In this document: piece by piece, positions 1 to 4,982 of the stretch
Layout of the letters: every line of letters starts with the position of its first letter
Numbering within the stretch: the stretch's first letter is position 1
Virus record (IMG/VR): IMGVR_UViG_3300037487_001070
Location: 1 to 22,521 of that record
Source of the DNA: a virus
DNA: 22,521 nt
Reading direction: 5' to 3' (one strand)
Notes under the pieces: generated by a model
What the model was told of the DNA's origin: nothing
Databases searched by the model: none
The model's input: only the letters and a program-made list of their open reading frames with translations
Program-made: the position numbers and the translations under genes

Positions 1-72
1 ACCTAGACCAAGACACCGACCCAGACCTAGACCAAGACACCGACCCAGACCTAGACCAAGACACCGACCCAG
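1..72. repeat. 24-bp minisatellite, three perfect copies
   Basis: Three identical head-to-tail copies of a 24-bp unit (1-24, 25-48, 49-72) are visible, and the array may continue left of the window. The unit length is a multiple of three, so it is translated as an 8-residue repeat. On the minus strand it reads GSVSWSRS inside the ORF starting at 121; on the plus strand it reads LDQDTDPD in a frame that stops at 90-92. Perfect identity between copies suggests recent expansion or ongoing slippage. Confidence 0.95.
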
Positions 73-121
73 ATTCACAGCTATACCTATAGACACCACA
101 GTACTTCATTGTTTTATTCAT
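1..121 (-). CDS. Leftward ORF with 8-residue repeats, cut by window edge
   Basis: I do not recognise this protein. An ATG at 121-119 is preceded on the minus strand by an AAAAAGGT ribosome binding site at good spacing, like the other leftward genes here. It begins MNKTMKYCGVYRYSCES and then reads at least three copies of GSVSWSRS until the window ends. It would be the last visible gene of the leftward operon, 74 bp after the preceding stop. The caveat is that the opposite strand is also open through the repeat, as an acidic LDQDTDPD repeat ending at 92, so this could instead be antisense to the tail of a rightward gene. The start site and gene direction favour the leftward reading. The product could be a Ser/Trp/Arg-rich tail of unknown role. 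Confidence 0.45.
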   Translation of the reverse strand, partial: MNKTMKYCGVYRYSCESGSVSWSRSGSVSWSRSGSVSWSR

Positions 122-195
122 TTTTTACCTTTTTTATTTTTGCGCTTACCTTGTCTAATAAATATATTTTTTTGTCTTTTCTTAAAGAATAGATA

Positions 196-480
196 TTATG
201 TAATTTTTTTAACAGAATCAACATAACTAACCGCATAACTAACCGCGCCGCTTTCTGTAATAAGCCACTCTGCGCGCGATGTAATTTTTTTAACAGAATC
301 AACATAACTAGCCGCGTCGCTTTCTGTAATAAGCCACTCTGCGCGCGGGTTATTGCTTGCCTTAAAAATTCCGGGGATTTTCTCCTCTCTAGCTTTTCTG
401 GTTAGAGCGTTAACTGTGGTATTTTCACCAGCTTCTCTAAGCATGTCGTGCAAATTATTTAAGTTTTTGAATTCATTCAT
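196..480 (-). CDS. Excisionase/HTH_17-like small protein with duplicated C-terminus
   Basis: This 94-residue protein resembles small phage winged-helix DNA-binding proteins of the excisionase/MerR-like type. Residues 22-62 carry the pattern of a recognition helix region, VNALTRKAREEKIPG, followed by a wing and the terminal helix AEWLITESDAASYV. The wing-and-helix part is then repeated at residues 69-94 with an internal AVSYAVSY doubling, from the 69-bp tandem duplication. The ATG has an AGGA site about ten bases upstream. It lies 18 bp after the pentapeptide gene and is probably cotranscribed with it. The likely role is DNA binding, as a regulator or directionality factor; no integrase is present in the window to pair it with. 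Whether the second copy folds or is a disordered tail cannot be told. Confidence 0.72.
   Translation of the reverse strand: MNEFKNLNNLHDMLREAGENTTVNALTRKAREEKIPGIFKASNNPRAEWLITESDAASYVDSVKKITSRAEWLITESGAVSYAVSYVDSVKKIT
198..347. repeat. 69-bp tandem duplication with nested 12-bp duplication
   Basis: Copy one (279-347, 69 bp) and copy two (198-278, 81 bp) are adjacent. Once a 12-bp insert is removed from copy two, they differ at only about two positions. The insert is itself a direct duplication of 12 bp around 222-245. Both lengths are multiples of three, so the duplications extend the HTH protein encoded at 196-480 by 23 and 4 residues without shifting frame. Confidence 0.93.
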
Positions 481-498
481 TTTTTTATATTCCTGTAT

Positions 499-840
499 TT
501 AGAATTTAGTTGAGACAATAAGTGTATCGTTTAAATTAGCATCGATTAAGTTAGCATCTCTTAAATCAGCACAGCTTAAATCAGCATCTCTTAAATCAGC
601 ATCGATTAAGTTAGCACCGATTAAGTTAGCACGCCGTAAATTAGCACCGATTAAATTAGCATTGCTTAAATCAGCACGCCTTAAATCAGCACCGATTAAG
701 TTAGCATCTCTTAAATCAGCACAGCTTAAATCAGCACGCCTTAAATCAGCACGCCTTAAATTATATTTTTTCAAATCATTGCTTTTGATTGCTGATAATT
801 GTTCTTCATCGTTTAGTTCTGTGAATAGTTGTTTAGTCAT
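499..840 (-). CDS. Pentapeptide-repeat protein
   Basis: Residues 27-106 consist of about sixteen uninterrupted five-residue repeats of the A(D/N)LXX class, such as [15 protein letters not shown] and ANLID, which in known families form a right-handed quadrilateral beta-helix. The 26-residue head ([18 protein letters not shown]...) is not repetitive. I chose the ATG at 840 because GAGAAG lies just upstream, whereas the GTG at 852 has no binding site. With about four coils it is much shorter than Qnr or MfpA gyrase-binding proteins, so DNA mimicry is possible but unproven. It sits in the leftward accessory operon, after a GC-rich hairpin. The function of phage pentapeptide proteins of this size is generally unknown. 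Confidence 0.9.
   Translation of the reverse strand: MTKQLFTELNDEEQLSAIKSNDLKKYNLRRADLRRADLSCADLRDANLIGADLRRADLSNANLIGANLRRANLIGANLIDADLRDADLSCADLRDANLIDANLNDTLIVSTKF
523..762. repeat. 15-bp repeat array coding the pentapeptides
   Basis: About sixteen 15-bp units encode the five-residue repeats. A higher-order repeat is also present: the 44-bp blocks at 543-586 and 693-736 are identical and exactly 150 bp apart. This shows block duplication of ten pentapeptides or gene conversion within the array. Confidence 0.88.
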
Positions 841-873
841 TTTTCTTCTCACGAGTTAATAATTATGTTGTTA

Positions 874-895
874 CCCGCGCCACTGTGAGCGCGGG
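874..895. terminator. GC-rich hairpin; terminator only for rightward transcripts
   Basis: A 7-bp perfect stem, CCCGCGC (874-880) with GCGCGGG (889-895), has an 8-base loop. On the plus strand it is followed closely by a T run (900-905), giving a rho-independent terminator pattern for rightward, that is antisense, transcription. On the minus strand, where the flanking genes lie, there is no T run, so there it may act as an RNA-stability or processing hairpin between two genes of the operon. Confidence 0.55.
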
Positions 896-906
896 AGTGT
901 TTTTTA

Positions 907-1167
907 TTACTTAATTGCAGTAAGAAGGCTTTCATCAGTGGGAAACCACGGAGCGTCTGTTGGCGTGGTATAGTAGCGGCAATCGTCCCCATACCAGCTA
1001 ACAATTTTTGTTACCGTTCTTTCACCTATTTTTACCCCGTAGGAATTTGTGAAAAAAACCTTTTCCCCAATTTTGAATTTTGGATTGATCGCTTCACGTT
1101 CTCTTAGTTCTATTTTATATTTTTCATACGCTGTCAATGCTAATTCCTGTCCTCGTACCATTTTCAT
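907..1167 (-). CDS. Small phage protein of unknown function
   Basis: I do not recognise this 86-residue protein. It begins MKMVRGQELALTAYEKYK, has a charged helical first third, and then a segment rich in Val, Lys and aromatic residues (FKIGEKVFFTNSYGVKIGE) that looks like a small beta-barrel of the kind seen in KOW/SH3-like folds. It ends TDESLLTAIK. The ATG at 1167 is preferred because AAAGGTG lies seven bases upstream; the alternative GTG at 1176 is part of that binding site. Its 5' leader is nearly identical to that of the preceding gene, which suggests matched translation levels. It belongs to the leftward operon and is probably cytoplasmic, as there is no signal peptide or membrane segment. 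Confidence 0.78.
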   Translation of the reverse strand: MKMVRGQELALTAYEKYKIELREREAINPKFKIGEKVFFTNSYGVKIGERTVTKIVSWYGDDCRYYTTPTDAPWFPTDESLLTAIK

Positions 1168-1198
1168 TGTTTTCACCTTTTTGTTGTTGTTTTTTAGT
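1161..1198 (-). promoter_or_regulatory. Duplicated translation leader, copy 2
   Basis: Reading leftward this element is ACTAAAAAACAACAACAA, then an A-rich AAAGGTG ribosome binding site, then AAAACAATG and the first codons of the gene ending at 907. It matches the leader at 1379-1417 except for one A in the homopolymer. The CAACAACAA tract is unstructured and A/C-rich, typical of translation-enhancing leaders. The stop codon of the preceding gene lies inside it. Confidence 0.75.
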
Positions 1199-1385
1199 AT
1201 TCGTACTCTGGGTACCCTGCATTGAGTTCTTCTAAGTATAAAGTTGCGTCAGCGCTTAATTCTTGTTCCTCGCTGTGAAGTATTTTGCAATCTTCACACA
1301 TGTTCAAAATGTAGCTTTTCACTTGATGTGATTGTGCTAGTTTGTTAGTGCAAAAATTTATTTCACAGTGACTTAATGTTTTCAT
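1194..1385 (-). CDS. Small Cys-containing phage protein, possible zinc binder
   Basis: This 63-residue protein is not recognised. It contains HCEINFC near the N-terminus (residues 6-12) and CEDC near residues 30-33, four cysteines plus nearby histidines that could bind zinc. The C-terminal third is acidic and ends in the tyrosine-rich PEYEY. The ATG at 1385 has AAAAGGTG upstream. It is the first gene after the leftward promoter at 1437-1465 and so probably the most strongly transcribed of the operon. Small acidic phage proteins in this position are often early host-takeover or anti-host factors, but nothing in the sequence shows that here. Confidence 0.75.
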   Translation of the reverse strand: MKTLSHCEINFCTNKLAQSHQVKSYILNMCEDCKILHSEEQELSADATLYLEELNAGYPEYEY

Positions 1386-1417
1386 TGTTTTCACCTTTTT
1401 TGTTGTTGTTTTTTAGT
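1379..1417 (-). promoter_or_regulatory. Duplicated translation leader, copy 1
   Basis: This is the 5' leader of the first gene in the leftward operon and nearly identical over 38-39 bases to 1161-1198. It carries the CAACAACAA tract and the AAGGTG site just before the start. One copy probably arose from the other, placing the same initiation signal in front of two unrelated genes. Confidence 0.75.
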
Positions 1418-1436
1418 CACAATTGACTATATACAC

Positions 1437-1465
1437 ATGATATATGATATATGATCGATTGTCAA
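1437..1465 (-). promoter_or_regulatory. Sigma-70-type promoter for the leftward operon
   Basis: On the minus strand a perfect -35 TTGACA (1465-1460) is followed after 17 bases by TATCAT (1442-1437), a five-of-six -10 match. Transcription would start near 1430, about 45 bases before the ATG at 1385. The spacer contains a direct repeat of ATATGAT, and TTGAC/GTCAA arms at 1424-1428 and 1461-1465 flank the core, so an operator overlapping the promoter is plausible. The HTH protein just upstream (1490-1723) is a candidate regulator. Confidence 0.72.
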
Positions 1466-1489
1466 CACTTTATTTTATTTATTTTTCAA

Positions 1490-1723
1490 TTATTTGCTCC
1501 ACCATCGCCATCCCTTTCTATCTCCCCCCCGATTTCCTATTTTTTTAAAGTTGATTATGTAATTAATAGCTGCGTCTTCGTTCATATACCAGCATTGACC
1601 CAACTTGTGCGCCGAGGGTATTAAGCCGAGTTTTGCATGTCTATATAGCGTTTGACGCACTACTTTAATGCCGCGCTTTTCGAGTATTTCTTTTACTTTT
1701 AATAATTTTATTGTTTTGATCAT
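1490..1723 (-). CDS. AlpA/excisionase-like HTH regulator
   Basis: This 77-residue protein fits the MerR-like helix-turn-helix family that includes AlpA and phage excisionases. Residues 8-50 give the typical order: LLKVKEILEKRG, then a recognition helix VVRQTLYRHAKLGLIPSAHK, then the wing motif GQCWYMNEDAAINYI. A basic tail with GGDRKGWRWW follows. It lies directly upstream of the leftward promoter at 1437-1465 and downstream of a region rich in palindromes, so autoregulation or control of the operon is likely. The start has only a weak binding site. It could be a repressor/activator of early genes or a directionality factor; with no integrase visible, regulation is the safer guess. Confidence 0.78.
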   Translation of the reverse strand: MIKTIKLLKVKEILEKRGIKVVRQTLYRHAKLGLIPSAHKLGQCWYMNEDAAINYIINFKKIGNRGGDRKGWRWWSK

Positions 1724-2020
1724 ATTCTGAATAGCACGTAGTGAGTGAGTGTAAAGTTTTCTAACTGTTCAATTATTGACCAATTGTGCAAATATTGCCC
1801 ATTATAGCCTGTTCTATAAATACAATTTATCGATAAGTCACTATTGATAGATAAAACTGATCGTCCCAAGTTATCTCAAGTTATCTCAAATTGATCAATT
1901 AAGAATTGATATTCAAGCGATAAATCGGAAATTGGATAGAATATAAGACTATACAATAGACTAAAATTGTGCTATGTGGTACTATAACTAAATTAGTTAA
2001 TGTATTTAAAGAGGTTAAAT
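1724..2020. promoter_or_regulatory. Divergent intergenic control region
   Basis: This gene-free, AT-rich stretch separates leftward accessory genes from rightward packaging genes. It holds a perfect 12-bp palindrome AATTGATCAATT (1889-1900), a tandem direct repeat AAGTTATCTC (1868-1877 and 1878-1887), a palindrome TTATCGATAA (1827-1836) and an ATTGACCAAT variant at 1775-1784. On the minus strand a perfect -10 TATAAT (1806-1801) could serve the HTH gene, though its -35 is poor. On the plus strand TACAAT at 1952-1957 is a possible -10 without a good -35. The repeated ATTGA(T/C)CAAT half-sites are good candidates for operators of the neighbouring HTH protein. Confidence 0.5.
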
Positions 2021-2287
2021 ATGACTGGAATGCGTGGCTGTCAAGTTTGTAATTGGGTAGCTTCAGGGAAAAAGCCGAATTGTAGAATGCTAGCACCAGC
2101 AAAGTGCAATTGCTTGCCGTGGGACGATAAACTTAAGCCCAAGCGCGGTGGCGCTGCTATTAATGAAATCATTGATAAACTTGCAAAAAAAGAGCTTGGA
2201 GAGTCTATAGATATTCTTAAATTAAAGGAATTTGACGATACTGTTGATAAGAAGCGCCGTGGTAGACCACCGAGGGTGCAGTTGTGA
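2021..2287 (+). CDS. Cys-rich AT-hook protein upstream of the terminase
   Basis: I do not recognise a family for this 88-residue protein. The N-terminal half has clustered cysteines (GCQVC near residues 6-10, then single Cys and CNC) that suggest a zinc site. The C-terminus is the basic KKRRGRPPRVQL, whose RGRP core is an AT-hook minor-groove-binding motif. I start it at the ATG at 2021 because AAAGAGG lies just upstream; the ATG at 2000 has no such site. Its stop overlaps the GTG of the small terminase by four bases, so the two are translationally coupled. Coupling and the DNA-binding tail suggest a role in recognising or presenting DNA for packaging, which is inference. Confidence 0.78.
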   Translation: MTGMRGCQVCNWVASGKKPNCRMLAPAKCNCLPWDDKLKPKRGGAAINEIIDKLAKKELGESIDILKLKEFDDTVDKKRRGRPPRVQL

Positions 2288-2574
2288 CGACAGCGGCTAA
2301 GAAAAAGAATACGCATCACGCACGTTTTAATGATGTAATGAGTATACTCGAAGCAATGAATTATAACCCGATTGAGTCTTTAGTTAAGGCTGCTCAAAAC
2401 GAAGAACTGGATTGGCCTGTACGCATGAAAGCAATGTGTATTGTAGCTGATAAGAGTGTACCGTCTTTGAAAGCTATTGAACACAAAACAGACGAATCGC
2501 AGCATTATGATATGATGAGTAAGCTTACAGCTAACATGCTTGAGCTTGAGGATAAATATAGGAGTGAGTACTAA
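2284..2574 (+). CDS. Terminase small subunit-like protein
   Basis: This 96-residue protein has the short helical signature seen in many podovirus small terminase subunits: a flexible basic start, then NYNPIESLVKAA, a short acidic linker, WPVRMKAMCIVADKSVPSLK and AIEHK. Small terminases bind the packaging start site and deliver DNA to the large subunit. The start is GTG at 2284, supported by GAGGGTG five bases upstream and by overlap with the previous stop. It is shorter than P22 gp3 (162 residues). The large subunit gene follows after three small genes, which is unusual spacing but normal order. Family assignment rests on pattern and position, not on a catalytic motif. Confidence 0.65.
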   Translation: MTTAAKKKNTHHARFNDVMSILEAMNYNPIESLVKAAQNEELDWPVRMKAMCIVADKSVPSLKAIEHKTDESQHYDMMSKLTANMLELEDKYRSEY

Positions 2575-2798
2575 TGATTACCGCAGCAGCAGCAAAAGCA
2601 GTTAGTAATAGTTTCGATAGTGCGGAGGCTTTCGCATTAATTAGCACACAGATTGATTTAAGCGCATTGGCGGGTTATTTCAATTGTGCACTTTCTTTTC
2701 GGCCAGAGATGGCAACTATTGTCCCAGACATTGAGTTGCTAGGTTATGTTGTAACTACTGGTCCATCTATTATAACCGTAGATTGGTCGGCAGCTTAA
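2574..2798 (+). CDS. Small phage protein, first of a paralogous trio
   Basis: This 74-residue protein has no recognised function. Its start overlaps the small terminase stop (TAATG) and has GGAGTGA upstream. The end of the protein, LLGYVVTTGPSIITVDWSAA, matches the pattern GYxVxxx...IxW that also closes the proteins at 2819-3181 and 3168-3434. Many tailed phages carry small proteins of this general form. It is the most diverged of the three, with an Ala-rich helical start and no Cys cluster. No membrane segment or signal peptide is apparent. Its position between the terminase subunits suggests a role in packaging or an accessory insertion. Confidence 0.72.
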   Translation: MITAAAAKAVSNSFDSAEAFALISTQIDLSALAGYFNCALSFRPEMATIVPDIELLGYVVTTGPSIITVDWSAA

Positions 2799-2818
2799 TT
2801 AAATAAAAAGGTGAAGGT

Positions 2819-3181
2819 ATGTGGTTTGGTAAAAAGAAAAATCATTGCTATTCTTGCGAGTGCTTGGATTGCACTATAAAGAGGCCGGTTATACATTCAA
2901 GGGATGCTTTGCGGGTGTCGGCTAGTTATTCTTATAAGATAAAGGAAGCGGAAGATGAGCAGCTAAGGCTTGCTATTCATGAAATTGGTAGTCTAGTCAA
3001 GGGCGCAGCAGAGCGCGGTGCGAAGTCTGTGACTTATTGCGGCTATTTGAGTGATGAAGCGCTAGATTTTATTGTGAATGACTTAAGTTTTAATGTTGAA
3101 AAGATTGAAGATGAGCAGGCCATTGTTTATCCCAGGTCATTTTATCTGATAAAATGGGGTGAAAAAGATGCTGACAGCTGA
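2819..3181 (+). CDS. Small phage protein with Cys cluster, second of trio
   Basis: This 120-residue protein begins MWFGKKKNHCYSCECLDC, with four cysteines spaced C-x2-C-x-C-x2-C that could hold zinc. The remainder (residues 45-112) has the family pattern shared with its neighbours: a helix, IGSLVKGAAERGAKSV, an alternating segment, FIVNDLSFNVEKI and YLIKW. A strong AAGGTG site lies five bases before the ATG. Its last 14 bases overlap the start of the next gene. Function is unknown; the Cys module appears to be added to the shared domain. Confidence 0.75.
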   Translation: MWFGKKKNHCYSCECLDCTIKRPVIHSRDALRVSASYSYKIKEAEDEQLRLAIHEIGSLVKGAAERGAKSVTYCGYLSDEALDFIVNDLSFNVEKIEDEQAIVYPRSFYLIKWGEKDADS

Positions 3182-3434
3182 AGAGGCGCACAAGATAGCT
3201 TGTGAGGCGGCAGACAACGCTAGGTCGCTTGAGTTTGTCGAAATGATTGTGGAAGAGAAAATAAAAGCAGCAGCAGAAATGGGGAAGTTTGAAACAATTG
3301 TTCCGCCTAATTTTATTGCAGCAGCCGCTGACTTCCATCTTTTATATATTGTGGAGTATTTAGTTAAAAAGTTGGGTTATAAAGTTAGTGTGGATGTTCT
3401 TAGCACTTCCGCTGCTCTTACAATAAATTGGTAA
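3168..3434 (+). CDS. Small phage protein, third of trio
   Basis: This 88-residue protein starts MLTAEEAHKIACEAAD and ends KLGYKVSVD...LTINW, the clearest form of the small-protein pattern shared by the two preceding genes. I chose the ATG at 3168 because GGGGTG lies six bases upstream; the GTG at 3159 falls inside that site. It overlaps the end of the previous gene and ends three bases before the large terminase, so it is cotranscribed with packaging genes. Proteins with this pattern are common among phage hypothetical proteins and have no established role to my knowledge. Confidence 0.75.
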   Translation: MLTAEEAHKIACEAADNARSLEFVEMIVEEKIKAAAEMGKFETIVPPNFIAAAADFHLLYIVEYLVKKLGYKVSVDVLSTSAALTINW

Positions 3435-3437
3435 TTA

Positions 3438-4982
3438 ATGTCAATAATAACAGGTATAGAAAAAGACCCTCATGCGGCAGAGCTAAAAGCTAAGCTGCTC
3501 GGTTCTTTTCTGTTATTCACTCAAACATTCTTTAAGCTGCGTACAGGTCGTGATTTTACAGTGTCATCACCTGTTTCACGTGAACCGCATCAAATTACTA
3601 TAGCAAAGCAATTAACTGATGTATTTCATATGAGAGAGCGTCGAGTATGGATGACACTGCCCCCTGGTCATGGAAAATCTACATTTGTCAGTTACTTTAT
3701 ACCGTGGGCGTTCGCTCACTACCCAGATTGCCGTTTCATTTACATTTCTTATAGTGCGGACTTGGCAGCTAATCATACTGCAAACATTAAAGGCATAATG
3801 GAAATGCCAATGTATCGACACATGTTCGGCGTTGAAATAAGTCGAGAGAGTAGCGCAAAAGATAACTTTATGACAACGCATGGCGGGGCTGTAAAAGCAT
3901 TCGGTTCTGGCGGGGCTATTACCGGTCAAGATGCTGGATTACCTGATTTATCTAGATTTAGTGGTTGTGTGATGATGGATGATATGCACAAGCCGGATGA
4001 GGTTTTTAGCGATACAATGCGACAATCAGTAATTAATAACTACAACAATACGATTAAAACACGACCCAGATCACCCAACGTCCCGATGGTTGGTATTGGT
4101 CACGCGCTACATGAAGACGACTTACAAGCATTTTTATTAAATGGTAGGGATGGAGCGAAATGGAAGCATCTATTATTGCAAGCAGAAGATGGGGCTGGGA
4201 ATATATTAGCGCCAAATTTGATAAGCAGGGAAATGCTAAATGCAGAGAAACAGTTTAACGCATATGTTTATTGGGCGCAATATCAGGGAAAGCCGCAACC
4301 TGCGGGGGGTGGTATATTTAAGACTGATCATTTCGAGTTAATGGATTATTATCCAGATATGCTAGCAACATTCATCACGGCAGACACGGCAGAATCAACA
4401 AAAGACTACGCAGATTACAGTGTGTTCAGCTTCTGGGGACTCTATGAGATCAAGCATAAAGATAGAGCGACCGGTGAGCATGGGCTTCACTGGATTGACT
4501 GCATCCAACAGAGAATAGAACCTGCTGATCTGGAAGATGAGTTTATGGATTTTTACCGTAAATGCCTAGATTTTAAGAAAGAACCGCAGTTCGTTGCTAT
4601 CGAGAAAAAATCTAGTGGGACAACTCTAATATCAATATTAAACAAGATTAGAGGTTTTGATGTTAGAGATATTGCGAGAACTAAGGCAAGCGGTAGCAAG
4701 ACAGCAAGATACTTTGAAGCGCAGCCTTATGTTGCAAAAAGGTTGGTTTCTCTGCCAAAATATGGTAAGCATACCACCTTGTGTCTAGATCATATCGGCA
4801 AGATAACGGCTAATAACACTCATCAGCATGATGACATAGCAGACACAATGTATGACGCCATAAAGATAGGGTTGATTAACAAGTTACTGTTGAATCAAAT
4901 TAAAAAGCCGAAGACTGACACATTAGCAAAAGATTTAATGGGAAAATTTCATAAAATAAATAGACTCAGGGCAAATATATGA
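3438..4982 (+). CDS. terL: Terminase large subunit (TerL)
   Basis: This 514-residue protein is the ATP-driven DNA packaging motor and headful nuclease. The Walker A motif PPGHGKST lies at residues 75-82 and the Walker B motif CVMMDD at 177-182. The C-terminal RNase H-like nuclease shows its acidic residues in FITADTA (Asp316), VAIEKK (Glu389) and HQHDDIADT (Asp465/466). Length is close to P22 gp2 (499). The motor docks on the portal encoded next, and the nuclease cuts the concatemer. The start has only a weak binding site, but the previous gene stops three bases upstream, so translational reinitiation is likely. It overlaps the portal start by four bases (ATGA). All expected catalytic residues appear present. 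Confidence 0.95.
   Translation: MSIITGIEKDPHAAELKAKLLGSFLLFTQTFFKLRTGRDFTVSSPVSREPHQITIAKQLTDVFHMRERRVWMTLPPGHGKSTFVSYFIPWAFAHYPDCRFIYISYSADLAANHTANIKGIMEMPMYRHMFGVEISRESSAKDNFMTTHGGAVKAFGSGGAITGQDAGLPDLSRFSGCVMMDDMHKPDEVFSDTMRQSVINNYNNTIKTRPRSPNVPMVGIGHALHEDDLQAFLLNGRDGAKWKHLLLQAEDGAGNILAPNLISREMLNAEKQFNAYVYWAQYQGKPQPAGGGIFKTDHFELMDYYPDMLATFITADTAESTKDYADYSVFSFWGLYEIKHKDRATGEHGLHWIDCIQQRIEPADLEDEFMDFYRKCLDFKKEPQFVAIEKKSSGTTLISILNKIRGFDVRDIARTKASGSKTARYFEAQPYVAKRLVSLPKYGKHTTLCLDHIGKITANNTHQHDDIADTMYDAIKIGLINKLLLNQIKKPKTDTLAKDLMGKFHKINRLRANI

Noticed and set aside
114-305. Leftward 63-codon ORF in another frame across the 69-bp duplication
   Set aside because: It overlaps the HTH gene in a shifted frame, its sequence is low-complexity Leu/Lys made by the repeat, and its start lies inside the coding part of the HTH gene.
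1899-2102. Leftward 67-codon ORF over the divergent region
   Set aside because: It overlaps the well-supported 2021-2287 gene, has no clear binding site, and its composition reflects AT-rich control DNA.
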